Shown here: positions 42,401 through 50,004 of the stretch, piece after piece | Layout: each line of letters begins with the position of its first letter | Position numbering within the stretch: position 1 is the stretch's first letter | Source of the DNA: an uncultured Clostridia bacterium | GTDB lineage: Bacteria > Bacillota > Clostridia > TANB77 > CAG-508 | Assembly (NCBI GenBank): GCA_944386325.1 | Contig: CALXAP010000013.1 | Coordinates: 1 to 50,004 of the forward strand | Direction: 5' to 3' | Length of the DNA stretch: 50,004 nucleotides | Translations under genes and position numbers: made by a program | The notes under the pieces: generated by a model | Seen by the model: only the letters and a program-made list of their open reading frames with translations | Database searches by the model: none | What the model was told of the DNA's origin: nothing

Positions 42401-44109
42401 AAATAATACTCACCATCTTCATTTGTATAAACAGGATTTTGTTTAGCTTCTGCAAGTTCTTTAGTTCCCTTTTTATACAATGTAACTTTTACATTAGGTA
42501 CACCTTTTTCTGGTGTTCCATCATTTTGATTTCCAATCATTCCATCATATTGGCTTTCTTTACCTGTTTGAGTATCTTCCCAAACAACACCTGATAATTT
42601 AATTGTTAAACTTAAATCTGGTTCGTCTGGAGGATTATCATCATCGTCATCATCATCCGGCCAATCTGGATAATCTGGCCAATCAGGCCAATCTGGGTAA
42701 TCAGGCCAGTCTGGGTAATCAGGCCAGTCTGGCCAATCTGGATAACTTGGATAATATGGATAACTTGGATATCCTGGCCAGTTTATAATTGTTGGAATAG
42801 CTGGTAATGGTGTTATTGATGGTGTATATCTTGGTGGTTCTGGTGTAAGTTCAAGAATACCTGTATCTACTGTTTTTTCTACTTTAAGAACCATCATAAT
42901 TTTCTGTGGTGATAATTCTGTAACATTTGCAACTATTCTATAATTTGTTCTTACTTCATGTGATGAAGTATATCCATGCTTACATGGTATTACTCTATTT
43001 GTTCCTGTAAGTGGATCATATTCTGTTTGTGGATTACATATTGAAGAATCATATTGTACATCCCAATACACATCTTTGTAAACACCTGACATATCTTGAT
43101 AATCTGCAACTATATTAGTATCATATAAAATTACATCTGCTCTAGTAATTTTAGTTATTCCATATTCTTTACACTTAGTTCCATTTAATACAATATTAAA
43201 CTCCTCACCACTATATGGATAGTTGAAAAATTCACTTCCTGTTGTACCATAATCTTCATCGCCTGCTAGTCTTTCTTTTCTTGTATTTTTATGTTCTGCA
43301 TCATATGTTATTTTCCATATACTCTTATCTATTTCTCTTCCATCTTGATCATATAATTTTATTTCTTTAATACCACCAAAATCAACCTTTGGTCTATTTC
43401 CTATTTTTGCAAAACCTCTTTCATATTTTACAGATAATGGTCCTGCTATAATCTCATCTGCTGTTTCATCAAATGATACTGTACTTAAATCTATTTTATA
43501 TTCTCCTTTAAATCCACCAGCATTTTGTAATCTTTGTTTATATTCTTGGAAAGCCATTGCTTCCTCTGCTAACTCGTTAAATTCTGCTTGTCCTAAAGTT
43601 CCCCACATAGCATTTTGTGTCTCACCATTTAAGTGATCTATATTAGTAGGAAATTTTTCCATTACATATGCCATTGCCCAATCGCTATCAACACCTGCTT
43701 TTTTTCTAATAACACTAGTGTATTTTGCAAGTGATTCACTTTTTGTTCCACTTGTTCCTGGGTCTCCATCTAATCTAATTATTTGACCTTGCTGCGGATC
43801 AATTACTTTTTGGTCTACACTACCTATTTGAACTCTAGTATTTTCTTCACCAGTTAAACGTTGTCCATGTTCCTTACAAAAAGCTTCTTTTGTTTGATTG
43901 TATTCTTCAAAAGATAAGTAATTTCCTGCTGAAAATTCTCTACCATTTAATGTATTACTTTCTGCTACACTAGTAGATGTTAAATCTTTTTGGACATATC
44001 CTGGGTCTAATACTTCTTCTTCCAAAGCTTCACTTTTATTTATATTAACTGCTAAAACAATACCTATAACTACAATAGCAATTGCTACTATTGAAACTTT
44101 CTTTTTCAT
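39448..44109 (-). CDS. Giant SdrD_B-type surface protein with Trp-Pro-Asp linker and C-terminal anchor
   Basis: 1553-aa secreted protein. It has a signal/anchor helix (5-25), an N-terminal region of about 400 residues with FPTNIDHLNGETQNAMWGT, and a repetitive linker (about 443-490) built of PDWPDYPDWP units ending in DDDDDD. Prealbumin-like SdrD_B modules follow (VVWEDTQTGKESQYDG near 510, and GIVWEDDRTEE and DGLMDNNENKVNGVTVQLVE further on), with long beta-rich stretches between. The C-terminus has PPTGGNKST, one membrane helix and RNKKE, the layout of a sortase signal but without the LPxTG consensus. It lies 16 nt after the 1750-aa protein gene in the same operon. An adhesion or surface-layer role is inferred. 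Confidence 0.82.
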   Translation of the reverse strand: MKKKVSIVAIAIVVIGIVLAVNINKSEALEEEVLDPGYVQKDLTSTSVAESNTLNGREFSAGNYLSFEEYNQTKEAFCKEHGQRLTGEENTRVQIGSVDQKVIDPQQGQIIRLDGDPGTSGTKSESLAKYTSVIRKKAGVDSDWAMAYVMEKFPTNIDHLNGETQNAMWGTLGQAEFNELAEEAMAFQEYKQRLQNAGGFKGEYKIDLSTVSFDETADEIIAGPLSVKYERGFAKIGNRPKVDFGGIKEIKLYDQDGREIDKSIWKITYDAEHKNTRKERLAGDEDYGTTGSEFFNYPYSGEEFNIVLNGTKCKEYGITKITRADVILYDTNIVADYQDMSGVYKDVYWDVQYDSSICNPQTEYDPLTGTNRVIPCKHGYTSSHEVRTNYRIVANVTELSPQKIMMVLKVEKTVDTGILELTPEPPRYTPSITPLPAIPTIINWPGYPSYPYYPSYPDWPDWPDYPDWPDYPDWPDWPDYPDWPDDDDDDDNPPDEPDLSLTIKLSGVVWEDTQTGKESQYDGMIGNQNDGTPEKGVPNVKVTLYKKGTKELAEAKQNPVYTNEDGEYYFTRVPMGKYEVEFEYDGMTYTTTKAFANGSVEDYKNNPDDTKYVVDSKTEETQEARTTFNNKFYEISGDTTTATTSGKSYGTARDVNGNKTADLEYTTENGVSKLVTTDSNGYVKPEFAITATTATMDLAYPFKERYTNNEEDKLIDNNVYEANYKYMNYINLGLKRRPEADLAVSKDVSTATLTINKKQMTYKYNSRAGLDGFDITVKNSPEYSNIYYNREIYKSDYNYRIDDYKNNTLNVSGAELKGTKTQEQELKTFVTYKMTIRNQSGIPAAAVNELVDYYDNTYNLVSEDVHMDIQNSDGVEEKGKLVARKSYYETTNGQSGTINWSNTGKYQTDTDKAGTELNVMYTTDLKDVVLQSGEDMYIYVTFEVNKDANRAIMLGEKSNFIEINSFSTFESGSGKNTPTGQVDRDSAPGNLNPYDTATIEDDSDSAPTINIKIAEGAERIMNGIVWEDDRTEELSTGQVVGDGLMDNNENKVNGVTVQLVEIVDAADGNRYEYIWREMSTGENGYKYVDSTGQVLSGQCGEVMEGSVQNDKGQYIFSNYIPGNYIVRFKYGDTEKTLLPETNGKSYNGQDYKSTAYQRGENINDEWYDLSNTELMDSRVSDAKDNEARRLQVINYSKVMKFNIADVLYSVENNKTDLYDDFINNTWMYADTAKMKIQVEYDKTEADGAEKFDYNVRNIDFGIENRPVNDVELNKEITGIKVTLADGNTIIDTEKGINKNVNWVANNDRAQGKIHIYLDEELMQGANVEIKYRITVKNIGEIDVTGASDNSVGQTYYTGKANDSDRVVTTSIDKIMDYVDNSLVFKEDLNPGWKLIENTDLKSIDEMKKNGYLDSNMNVVYKNIKNEEKPVSQIIVNETLADDPLTPGQSASVELVLTKTISSADEADDLSYNNIAETIQYTNLVGRKDDIPGNKTPYETIPGENENDSDFTEEVIITPPTGGNKSTVYVVSAIAVLVVIAGVAVFVIKRNKKE

Positions 44110-44125
44110 ACTACTTCCACCTCCC

Positions 44126-47100
44126 TTAATTATAATATCTCGCAGTTTTCTTTCTTACTATGTATAATCCTGCTAACATTAGTAATAAAACAATTATTGT
44201 TCCACATGTATATGCCACAGCTCCTCCTGTAGATACTGTTATAATAACATCTGCACTACTTAAATCATCTTCACCTTGTGCTTTATTTTTAACAGTTGAA
44301 TCTATATCTTTCATTCCATAGTCATTGTAATCTTCATAAATTTCTGTTCTGTTATTTGATACACCTGCATTAGTTTCTGTCATTTCTTTTGTTAATACTA
44401 ATTTGATTTCTTTAGTTTCTCCTGGTTTTATTAAAGTATTTGCTAATTCATTACTATATACATTTCCATCATTTCCTGCATACCATGTTGGATTTAAATC
44501 TGCTTTAAATTCTAAATCGGTTGGCTTATAGTCTACTATATTCTTAGCATATCCTTCTGTATTACCTTCATTTGTTACTTTTATTCCATATTCTATAATT
44601 ACAGTTGAACCTGCTATTTTCTTTGCTGTTATATCTACTTTAGCAAGTTTGCTATTGTTATAATTATATGTTTTTACTCCATCTTTATTTTGAACAGTTA
44701 TTTTTGTAACATATTTATCTATCTTTAAGTCGAATTTATTTTTATAAACTAGACCCATATCTATATTTGCATAACTGCTATCTGTTATTCTAATTGCATT
44801 TGTTAAAGCAATTGTTTTTGTTTCACCATTTTCAGTCATAGTACTTTCAATAACATCTGAATTTTGTGACTCATTTACACCTGTTTTATTATAATCTGTT
44901 AATCCATAAATATTAGTATCATATTGGAATACAACCATATAATTTCCTGTATCTAAGTTATCAAATACATATGTTCCATCATTTGCTGTTATAATTCTTT
45001 TTATATTTCCATTTTCATCTTGTAAAACAGTACCTGTATTTGCATCTACTAACATTACTGTTACTCCACCTAATACTTCTTCAGTATTTTCTCTTGTTCC
45101 ATTTTCGTTAGAATCTACCCAAACAGTTCCTCTTATTCTATATTTTTTATCTGTTACATTTGTTCCACCTTGGTTATTATCTCCTTGATTATTTCCTCCA
45201 GTATTTCCACCTGTTCCAGATTCATCTGGTGGGTTTGGCAATGTAGCTGATTGTTCTATAATATTTGTTAGCTCAGCTGTTTTTACTGTTTCGAAATTAT
45301 CACCTGACACTGTTGCATAATTTACAATTTGTCTTTCATCAACATCATTTGGTAAATTTTTAGCCTCTGCTACTATTGTTAAATTAATTTCTCCTCCTGC
45401 TAAAATATTAGCATATAATTCAACTTTATTATTATACTCATTTAAATTTCCATTTTGTCCATTATTAATTTCATAAGAACCACTTATAAATCTCAAATCA
45501 TCTGGTAATATATCTTCAATTTTTAAATTTCCTGCATCCAATCTACCAGTATTTTTTACTGTAATTGTATATGTAATTCTATCTCCTTCTGCCATATATT
45601 CTTTTGAAATATCACTTGTAATATTTGTTTCAATAACAGGTTTTGCCACAGTATTTTTTATTTCTTCTGAAACATGATTACTTATACCATCTGCATAAAC
45701 TGTTGTAGTAGTAATTATATCTTTATATGATGATCCATCTGGTAATTTTGCTGCTATAACTACTAATCTAATTCTTTTTGATTCTTGGCTATTTATTGTT
45801 CCTAAGTTCCAAACTATTTGTCTTGTACTTTCATTATATTCTGCACTTGTTTTATTTTCCCAAGCTAGTGTTTCATTATTATATTCTTGTATAAAAGCTT
45901 CTTTAAAATCTGTTCCATCTGGTAAAACTTTTGTAGCAACAACATTATTTTCTACATCTCCACTTGTATTTTTAATATCTATAGTATAAATTAATTCTTC
46001 GCCTTCTTTAATAAGTGTATTTTTATCTATATTAGTTCTTTCATTTATATCAAAATAAGATTTTTCAATAGGATTTCCTGTAGTAGAATTTGTTAATTCT
46101 TTTGCTAAATCTGTAGCAGTTAATGTTACAGTATTAATAGCATTTGTTCCAGGAACTTCAGTTACTTTTTCTGAATTAATAATATTTGCATTTTCATCAA
46201 TTTCACATAAGTAATATTCTCCATTTTCTTGTATTAAAGAATGTCCTGGTGTTTTTCCGAAATCTTCTAAATTATCTTCATAATATTTTTGTAATGTTGG
46301 TAATTTTTCAACTAGTAATTCAAACTCTTGTGTTACAGTTTCACCAATTTCAATTTTATCTATATTCCAATCTATATATTTTTTTCCATTTTCAAGTTTC
46401 ATTTCTGGATAAATATATCCACTTTGTACTTCACCATAGCTTCCTGAACCTTCTTGATATACTGCATATGTTGTAAAGTCTGGAATATAATCTTTTATAT
46501 AAACATTTTCTGCAACACTTTTACCTGTATTAGTTACACTTACAGTATATTTTACTATTTGTCCTTCTTGAATAGGTTGTCCATCTCCAACTGAAATTTT
46601 TTGTTCAACATTTAATTTTGGTCCCTCACCTGTTGTTAAACCAACTATATCTGCCTCGTTAAATATTTCTATTGACCCAACACTTGAATTTTCTATACCT
46701 TTTACTGCAAATGTTCCATATAAGCTATTTTGATGTTCCAAATTTGCAGGTATTTCAAAATCATATGATAATTCAATCATATCTCCTGCTTTCATTTCAT
46801 AATCTTCTAAAACTATCATATATGATTTTATCTTTGTATAATCTGTAGGATTTTCTTGCCATCCATTTTGTGCATTATTTAAATCTTCTGTTGCCTCTCC
46901 ATTTTCTGAATAATATATTTTCATTCCATCAATACTATTTCCTACTGTAGTAATTGGACTTTTTAAAACTGTATCTAGAGTTGTTCCTAAATCTGTATTA
47001 TCTTTTATAGTTTTATTTCCTTTAAAAGGTATTCTTCCTATTGCAATTATATTATTTGCTGTATTTTCAGTATTATTTATAATCATCATATTCATTTTTG

Positions 47101-49378
47101 CAATTTTAGCTTCATCAAAAATTTCTATTTTATCTTCTATTTTTCCTTGCTCTACTGAAATTATACTTTTACCTGTATCTTCATAATTTGTTATACTATT
47201 TACAGCAAGCATTCCAACTGGTGCTGAAAATCCTATTTCTGTTTTAGATGTTCCTAATTCTTGATTCCACATTTGTGTTTTTTCTTCATAACTTATTGCA
47301 TTTGGATTATAATAGTACAATTTTACTTCTTCTGTTTTATTTGGTGTTAATAGTTTTGCTTTTATATCTGTATTTAAAACTATATTTGTACCATTTGTAA
47401 ATGTACCATTACTAAATCCATCTTGCATTCCTTCTAATGCTATTTCTAGTATTATTCTTCCATTATCATTATATTTTTGTATATTGCTTATTTTTAAGTT
47501 ATTATCAAAAACTACATTTGCTTCTTTAACATTTATATCCTCTATATATTCTGGTAATTCTATTCTAAATACTGGATTTATATAAAGGTCTGTATTTTCT
47601 CTATTATTGTCTAACTCTATTTTTATTTCTACATTTTCATTATTTACTATTGTTGATAATGTATCTTTTCCTATTTGTATATTTGCTTTTGTGTTTGTCT
47701 CTTCAAGTTCTATTTGACTTGTTTCATTTTCAATTTGAATATAATTTTCACCTTGTTTTTCCACAATGTTTGCACTTACATTGAATTTAACAAAATTTCT
47801 TAGTTGTTCTTTTGAATATGGCAAATCTTTTCTTATAGCTTTTTCATATTCAATACTAATAGTTCCTTCTTTTACTGGTTTTGTTGTTTCCAATGTTATA
47901 TGACCTACATTTTCTTGTAATCCTTCAAATACATATCTTTCATTTTCTACTTTTGTATTTTTATTAATTTCTCCTAATATATTTCCATTTGAATCATATA
48001 CTGTTATTTTTCCATCTGTTCCTAATATCTCATCAAAATTTGTCTTACTTACTTTTATCTTTTTATAATATGTATATGTTTGATTTCCTATTGTTGTAGC
48101 ATATTTAGTACCATTTACATCTTCAAAACTTTCTCCTAAATCGCTTATTCTTATTCCATCTATAAAATCATTTTCTTTAATATTTGCTTTTATTTCCATA
48201 TTATAGATTGTTTCATATTCTTTTTCTTCTCTTTGTGAATTTGCATACATTTTACCTTTATTTAATTTATCTTCTATTGTATTCAAATTTAATGAAACCA
48301 TTTGTCCAAATTGTTCTTTTAATAATATATTTCCTTGTGTTTGAGCTTGCAATTTATTTCCATTATACATATTAATTTCAGAATTTATTTTCATATCTAA
48401 TGAATTTGTTTCACTTATTGCATTTATTGGATATATGTATGTAATTATATATTCATCTATTCCTTTGCCATTCCAAACTTTTCCTTCTACTTCCTTATTT
48501 TCTGTAATTATTGTTAAAATACCTTTATCTTTATCATAATTTATATTGTTTTCATCTTGTTTTATATCTTCTATTGTTTTTCCATTAGTTAAACCAGTAC
48601 TATTTGCTAATACTCTCACATCCTCTGGTTTTACTCCATTTAATTGTGGTACTTGAATCTCTATTTTTGAATCTTTAATAGGTAATCTATTTTCAGTTTC
48701 TTTTAAAACAGAATCAACTTTTACACTAACTAATGCTTTTTCGCCATTTCCATCATTATATGTAACATATGAATTAGGTTCTTGAGTTATCTGTAATTCA
48801 TAATCTCCAGTCAATTTTACATTTACTGCAATCTCTTTTTCTATATTTTTTTCTTCACCTTCATTATCTACATATGTTCCCTTTAATAATACAGTACTAT
48901 TTCTATCTAAACTACTTAATTCAATTTTATCTGATAAATTATCACTTATTGTTAACATTAATTTTGCATTAGTATTTGCATTTATTTGTCTTAATACTAA
49001 AGTATTATTTTTATTTTCTTGCACAATACCAGATTCATCCTTAACATCAGCAATCATATAATTCATATCTTTAAATTCAATAGTAGCATCCTTTAAATAA
49101 CCTTCTTCAACAGATAAATCTATATACATTTGCTTTTCTGTATTATTTACATCATAAACAAGATAATGTGTATTTCCATTACCTTCATCAAAAAAAGTAT
49201 CAAATTTAACATTCTTATTTACAGTATTATTCTGCGAATCTAAATTTGAATCCATTGCATATGAAATTAAAGCATTTCCTACTACAATGAAATTAGTCAA
49301 TGTTAATGACAATATTATTACAATTACTAATATTGTATTTATTAACTTTGACTTATGTAAATTATTATAACCAAGCAT
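44126..49378 (-). CDS. Giant surface protein with DUF11-like repeats, SdrD_B module and C-terminal anchor
   Basis: 1750-aa secreted protein. It has a signal helix (about 14-38) and a long N-terminal half of beta-rich repeats of no recognised family. Three DUF11-type modules follow (VSVTNTGKSVAENVYIKDYIP near 960, YTIDIKNTSGDVENNVVATK near 1140, YTITVKNTGRLDAGNLKIED near 1280). Then come a Gly/Asn/Gln linker (NTGGNNQGDNNQGG), an SdrD_B module (GTVWVDSNENGTRENTEEVL near 1415) and a C-terminal VSTGGAVAY-helix-RKK anchor. The start has AGGAGG upstream. It is the first gene of a two-gene operon with the protein at 39448. Its tail motif (STGG) is related to the neighbour's (PTGG), so a shared anchoring route is likely. 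Confidence 0.82.
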   Translation of the reverse strand: MLGYNNLHKSKLINTILVIVIILSLTLTNFIVVGNALISYAMDSNLDSQNNTVNKNVKFDTFFDEGNGNTHYLVYDVNNTEKQMYIDLSVEEGYLKDATIEFKDMNYMIADVKDESGIVQENKNNTLVLRQINANTNAKLMLTISDNLSDKIELSSLDRNSTVLLKGTYVDNEGEEKNIEKEIAVNVKLTGDYELQITQEPNSYVTYNDGNGEKALVSVKVDSVLKETENRLPIKDSKIEIQVPQLNGVKPEDVRVLANSTGLTNGKTIEDIKQDENNINYDKDKGILTIITENKEVEGKVWNGKGIDEYIITYIYPINAISETNSLDMKINSEINMYNGNKLQAQTQGNILLKEQFGQMVSLNLNTIEDKLNKGKMYANSQREEKEYETIYNMEIKANIKENDFIDGIRISDLGESFEDVNGTKYATTIGNQTYTYYKKIKVSKTNFDEILGTDGKITVYDSNGNILGEINKNTKVENERYVFEGLQENVGHITLETTKPVKEGTISIEYEKAIRKDLPYSKEQLRNFVKFNVSANIVEKQGENYIQIENETSQIELEETNTKANIQIGKDTLSTIVNNENVEIKIELDNNRENTDLYINPVFRIELPEYIEDINVKEANVVFDNNLKISNIQKYNDNGRIILEIALEGMQDGFSNGTFTNGTNIVLNTDIKAKLLTPNKTEEVKLYYYNPNAISYEEKTQMWNQELGTSKTEIGFSAPVGMLAVNSITNYEDTGKSIISVEQGKIEDKIEIFDEAKIAKMNMMIINNTENTANNIIAIGRIPFKGNKTIKDNTDLGTTLDTVLKSPITTVGNSIDGMKIYYSENGEATEDLNNAQNGWQENPTDYTKIKSYMIVLEDYEMKAGDMIELSYDFEIPANLEHQNSLYGTFAVKGIENSSVGSIEIFNEADIVGLTTGEGPKLNVEQKISVGDGQPIQEGQIVKYTVSVTNTGKSVAENVYIKDYIPDFTTYAVYQEGSGSYGEVQSGYIYPEMKLENGKKYIDWNIDKIEIGETVTQEFELLVEKLPTLQKYYEDNLEDFGKTPGHSLIQENGEYYLCEIDENANIINSEKVTEVPGTNAINTVTLTATDLAKELTNSTTGNPIEKSYFDINERTNIDKNTLIKEGEELIYTIDIKNTSGDVENNVVATKVLPDGTDFKEAFIQEYNNETLAWENKTSAEYNESTRQIVWNLGTINSQESKRIRLVVIAAKLPDGSSYKDIITTTTVYADGISNHVSEEIKNTVAKPVIETNITSDISKEYMAEGDRITYTITVKNTGRLDAGNLKIEDILPDDLRFISGSYEINNGQNGNLNEYNNKVELYANILAGGEINLTIVAEAKNLPNDVDERQIVNYATVSGDNFETVKTAELTNIIEQSATLPNPPDESGTGGNTGGNNQGDNNQGGTNVTDKKYRIRGTVWVDSNENGTRENTEEVLGGVTVMLVDANTGTVLQDENGNIKRIITANDGTYVFDNLDTGNYMVVFQYDTNIYGLTDYNKTGVNESQNSDVIESTMTENGETKTIALTNAIRITDSSYANIDMGLVYKNKFDLKIDKYVTKITVQNKDGVKTYNYNNSKLAKVDITAKKIAGSTVIIEYGIKVTNEGNTEGYAKNIVDYKPTDLEFKADLNPTWYAGNDGNVYSNELANTLIKPGETKEIKLVLTKEMTETNAGVSNNRTEIYEDYNDYGMKDIDSTVKNKAQGEDDLSSADVIITVSTGGAVAYTCGTIIVLLLMLAGLYIVRKKTARYYN

Positions 49379-49557
49379 AATTACTCCTCCTATATTTATA
49401 TTAATTTATAATTATTACTTTCACTATATTGTAAACTACACTACTATTATATTATCTCACATTTTTTGGTATATTTCCACTGTTTTGTAATATTTTCTGT
49501 AATTTTTGTATTATTTTTGTTACATTATCGTAATATTTATAATAAAGAAGTACATAT

Positions 49558-49662
49558 CTGCAACCGGTGGTTGCGGTGAATAATAAATTTAACTGCAACC
49601 GATGGTTGCAATGAATAGTGAATTTAACTGCAACTGATAGTTGCAATGAATAGTGAATGGTG
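49558..49662. repeat. Three tandem 35-bp repeats with GCAACC-GGTTGC palindromes
   Basis: Units start at 49558, 49593 and 49628, each CTGCAACC...GGTTGC followed by AATGAATAGTGAA-type bases. A related single unit is at about 7696-7725. The spacer 49379-49557 before them should hold the promoter of the surface-protein operon, but I cannot choose a convincing one. Confidence 0.7.
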
Positions 49663-50004
49663 AAAAATGAATAATTTATTTTGTAGAGTAAGTAGGAAAA
49701 TTAATGTATTATTATTGAATAAATTTTGAATGTGATTGGAGATGTTTTTAGAATTTGTTATATAATTTAATGAGGAATGTTCATGGGCAAAATCTTTGAT
49801 TTTGAGCCTGAATGAAAGAGGCGCATTAAATTATATTACAAATTCTTAAACATCGTATTGAACCGAAAAATTTATGAAATATAATACATTAATTTTTCTA
49901 CTGGATAATTTAATATTATTTAAATAGATAGAGAAGTATAAGAAGGATATATATAATAATTTAGAAGTCAAAGGCATTTAGGAAGACCCCAGCTATCATT
50001 TTGA
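49640..50004. repeat. Composite dispersed repeat, copy 2 (cut by window edge)
   Basis: Near-identical to 7709-8066: the same TTGTAGAGTA block, the same long palindrome (about 49707-49885), and the left arm (49936-49963) and most of the loop of the 28-bp inverted-repeat element. The right arm lies beyond the window. Confidence 0.75.

Noticed and set aside
49452..49646. 64-aa minus-strand reading frame
   Set aside because: It is the translation of the 35-bp tandem repeats; it has no ribosome site and no sensible protein pattern.
49558..49662. CRISPR-like array of 35-bp repeats
   Set aside because: The three units are contiguous without unique spacers, vary internally and lack cas genes; they are simple tandem repeats.
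1..50004. tRNA or rRNA genes
   Set aside because: I looked for GC-rich stems, GTTCRANNC T-loops and CCA ends in the spacers and saw none; the GC-rich patches are the palindromic repeats and the antitoxin RNA.

Overview
The window is a very AT-rich (roughly 25-30 % GC by eye) chromosomal segment from a low-GC, spore-forming member of the Clostridia. A full-length Spo0A response regulator, a TNF-like and a cysteine-rich protein behind sigma-K-like promoters, ComEC, SMC, a class D-type sortase with a Cna_B substrate, and consistent AGGAGG-type ribosome binding sites all point to a Gram-positive Firmicute, probably an uncultured gut lineage. The lineage is inference; no rRNA gene or tRNA is present.

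Layout. 1-7.6 kb (minus): 3'-truncated comEC, an SH3/NlpC-P60 cell-wall hydrolase, a small membrane protein and smc. 7.6-10.8 kb: repeat-rich spacer, a frameshifted DUF1016/YhcG nuclease gene and a DUF4143 ATPase. 10.9-14.7 kb (plus): HD-GYP phosphodiesterase, asd-dapA (lysine/diaminopimelate/dipicolinate pathway) and an HD-domain protein. 14.7-16.7 kb: zinc-ribbon protein, TNF-like membrane protein, lipobox-less membrane-anchored hypothetical. 16.7-17.6 kb: two tandem type I toxin-antitoxin-like modules, each with a small hydrophobic peptide on the minus strand and a counter-transcribed ~87-nt RNA from a consensus promoter on the plus strand. 17.6-24.8 kb (minus): spo0A, then an operon-like run CNNM/HlyC - WG-repeat protein - COG4100 PLP enzyme - BaiN-like flavoprotein - YigZ. 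25-28 kb: class D-type sortase with its Cna_B/thioester-domain-like surface protein. 28.2-30.3 kb: cysteine-rich repeat protein, inverted-repeat-rich spacer, small 48-aa protein, two half-size TauE/SafE transporters. 30.4-35.6 kb (minus): zinc/manganese ABC importer (binding protein, ATPase, permease) followed closely by ruvA, rarA and fic. 35.9-39.2 kb (minus): accessory block with a second DUF4143 ATPase under a palindromic operator, a P-loop kinase-like protein, a CYTH-like protein and a type III toxin-antitoxin locus (two 49-nt-period pseudoknot repeats, terminator, ToxN/CptN-like toxin). 39.4-49.4 kb (minus): two giant SdrD_B/DUF11-type surface proteins in one operon.

Repeats. The spacers carry a family of non-autonomous elements. 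Two copies are complete, with inverted ends and 8-bp target duplications (TAATTGTT after dapA, TTTAATTT after the sortase-substrate gene). They share outer arms but have different cores, one a long palindrome and the other carrying GGGCGAACACTGTTCGCCC. A second ~360-bp composite repeat is found at 7.7-8.1 kb and again at the right edge.

The most noteworthy items are the paired type I-like modules next to spo0A, whose ends covary module by module; the type III toxin-antitoxin locus; two matching sigma-K-like promoters; and three apparent gene defects (two single-base insertions of identical context and an AUA start in comEC) that could be real or sequencing artefacts.
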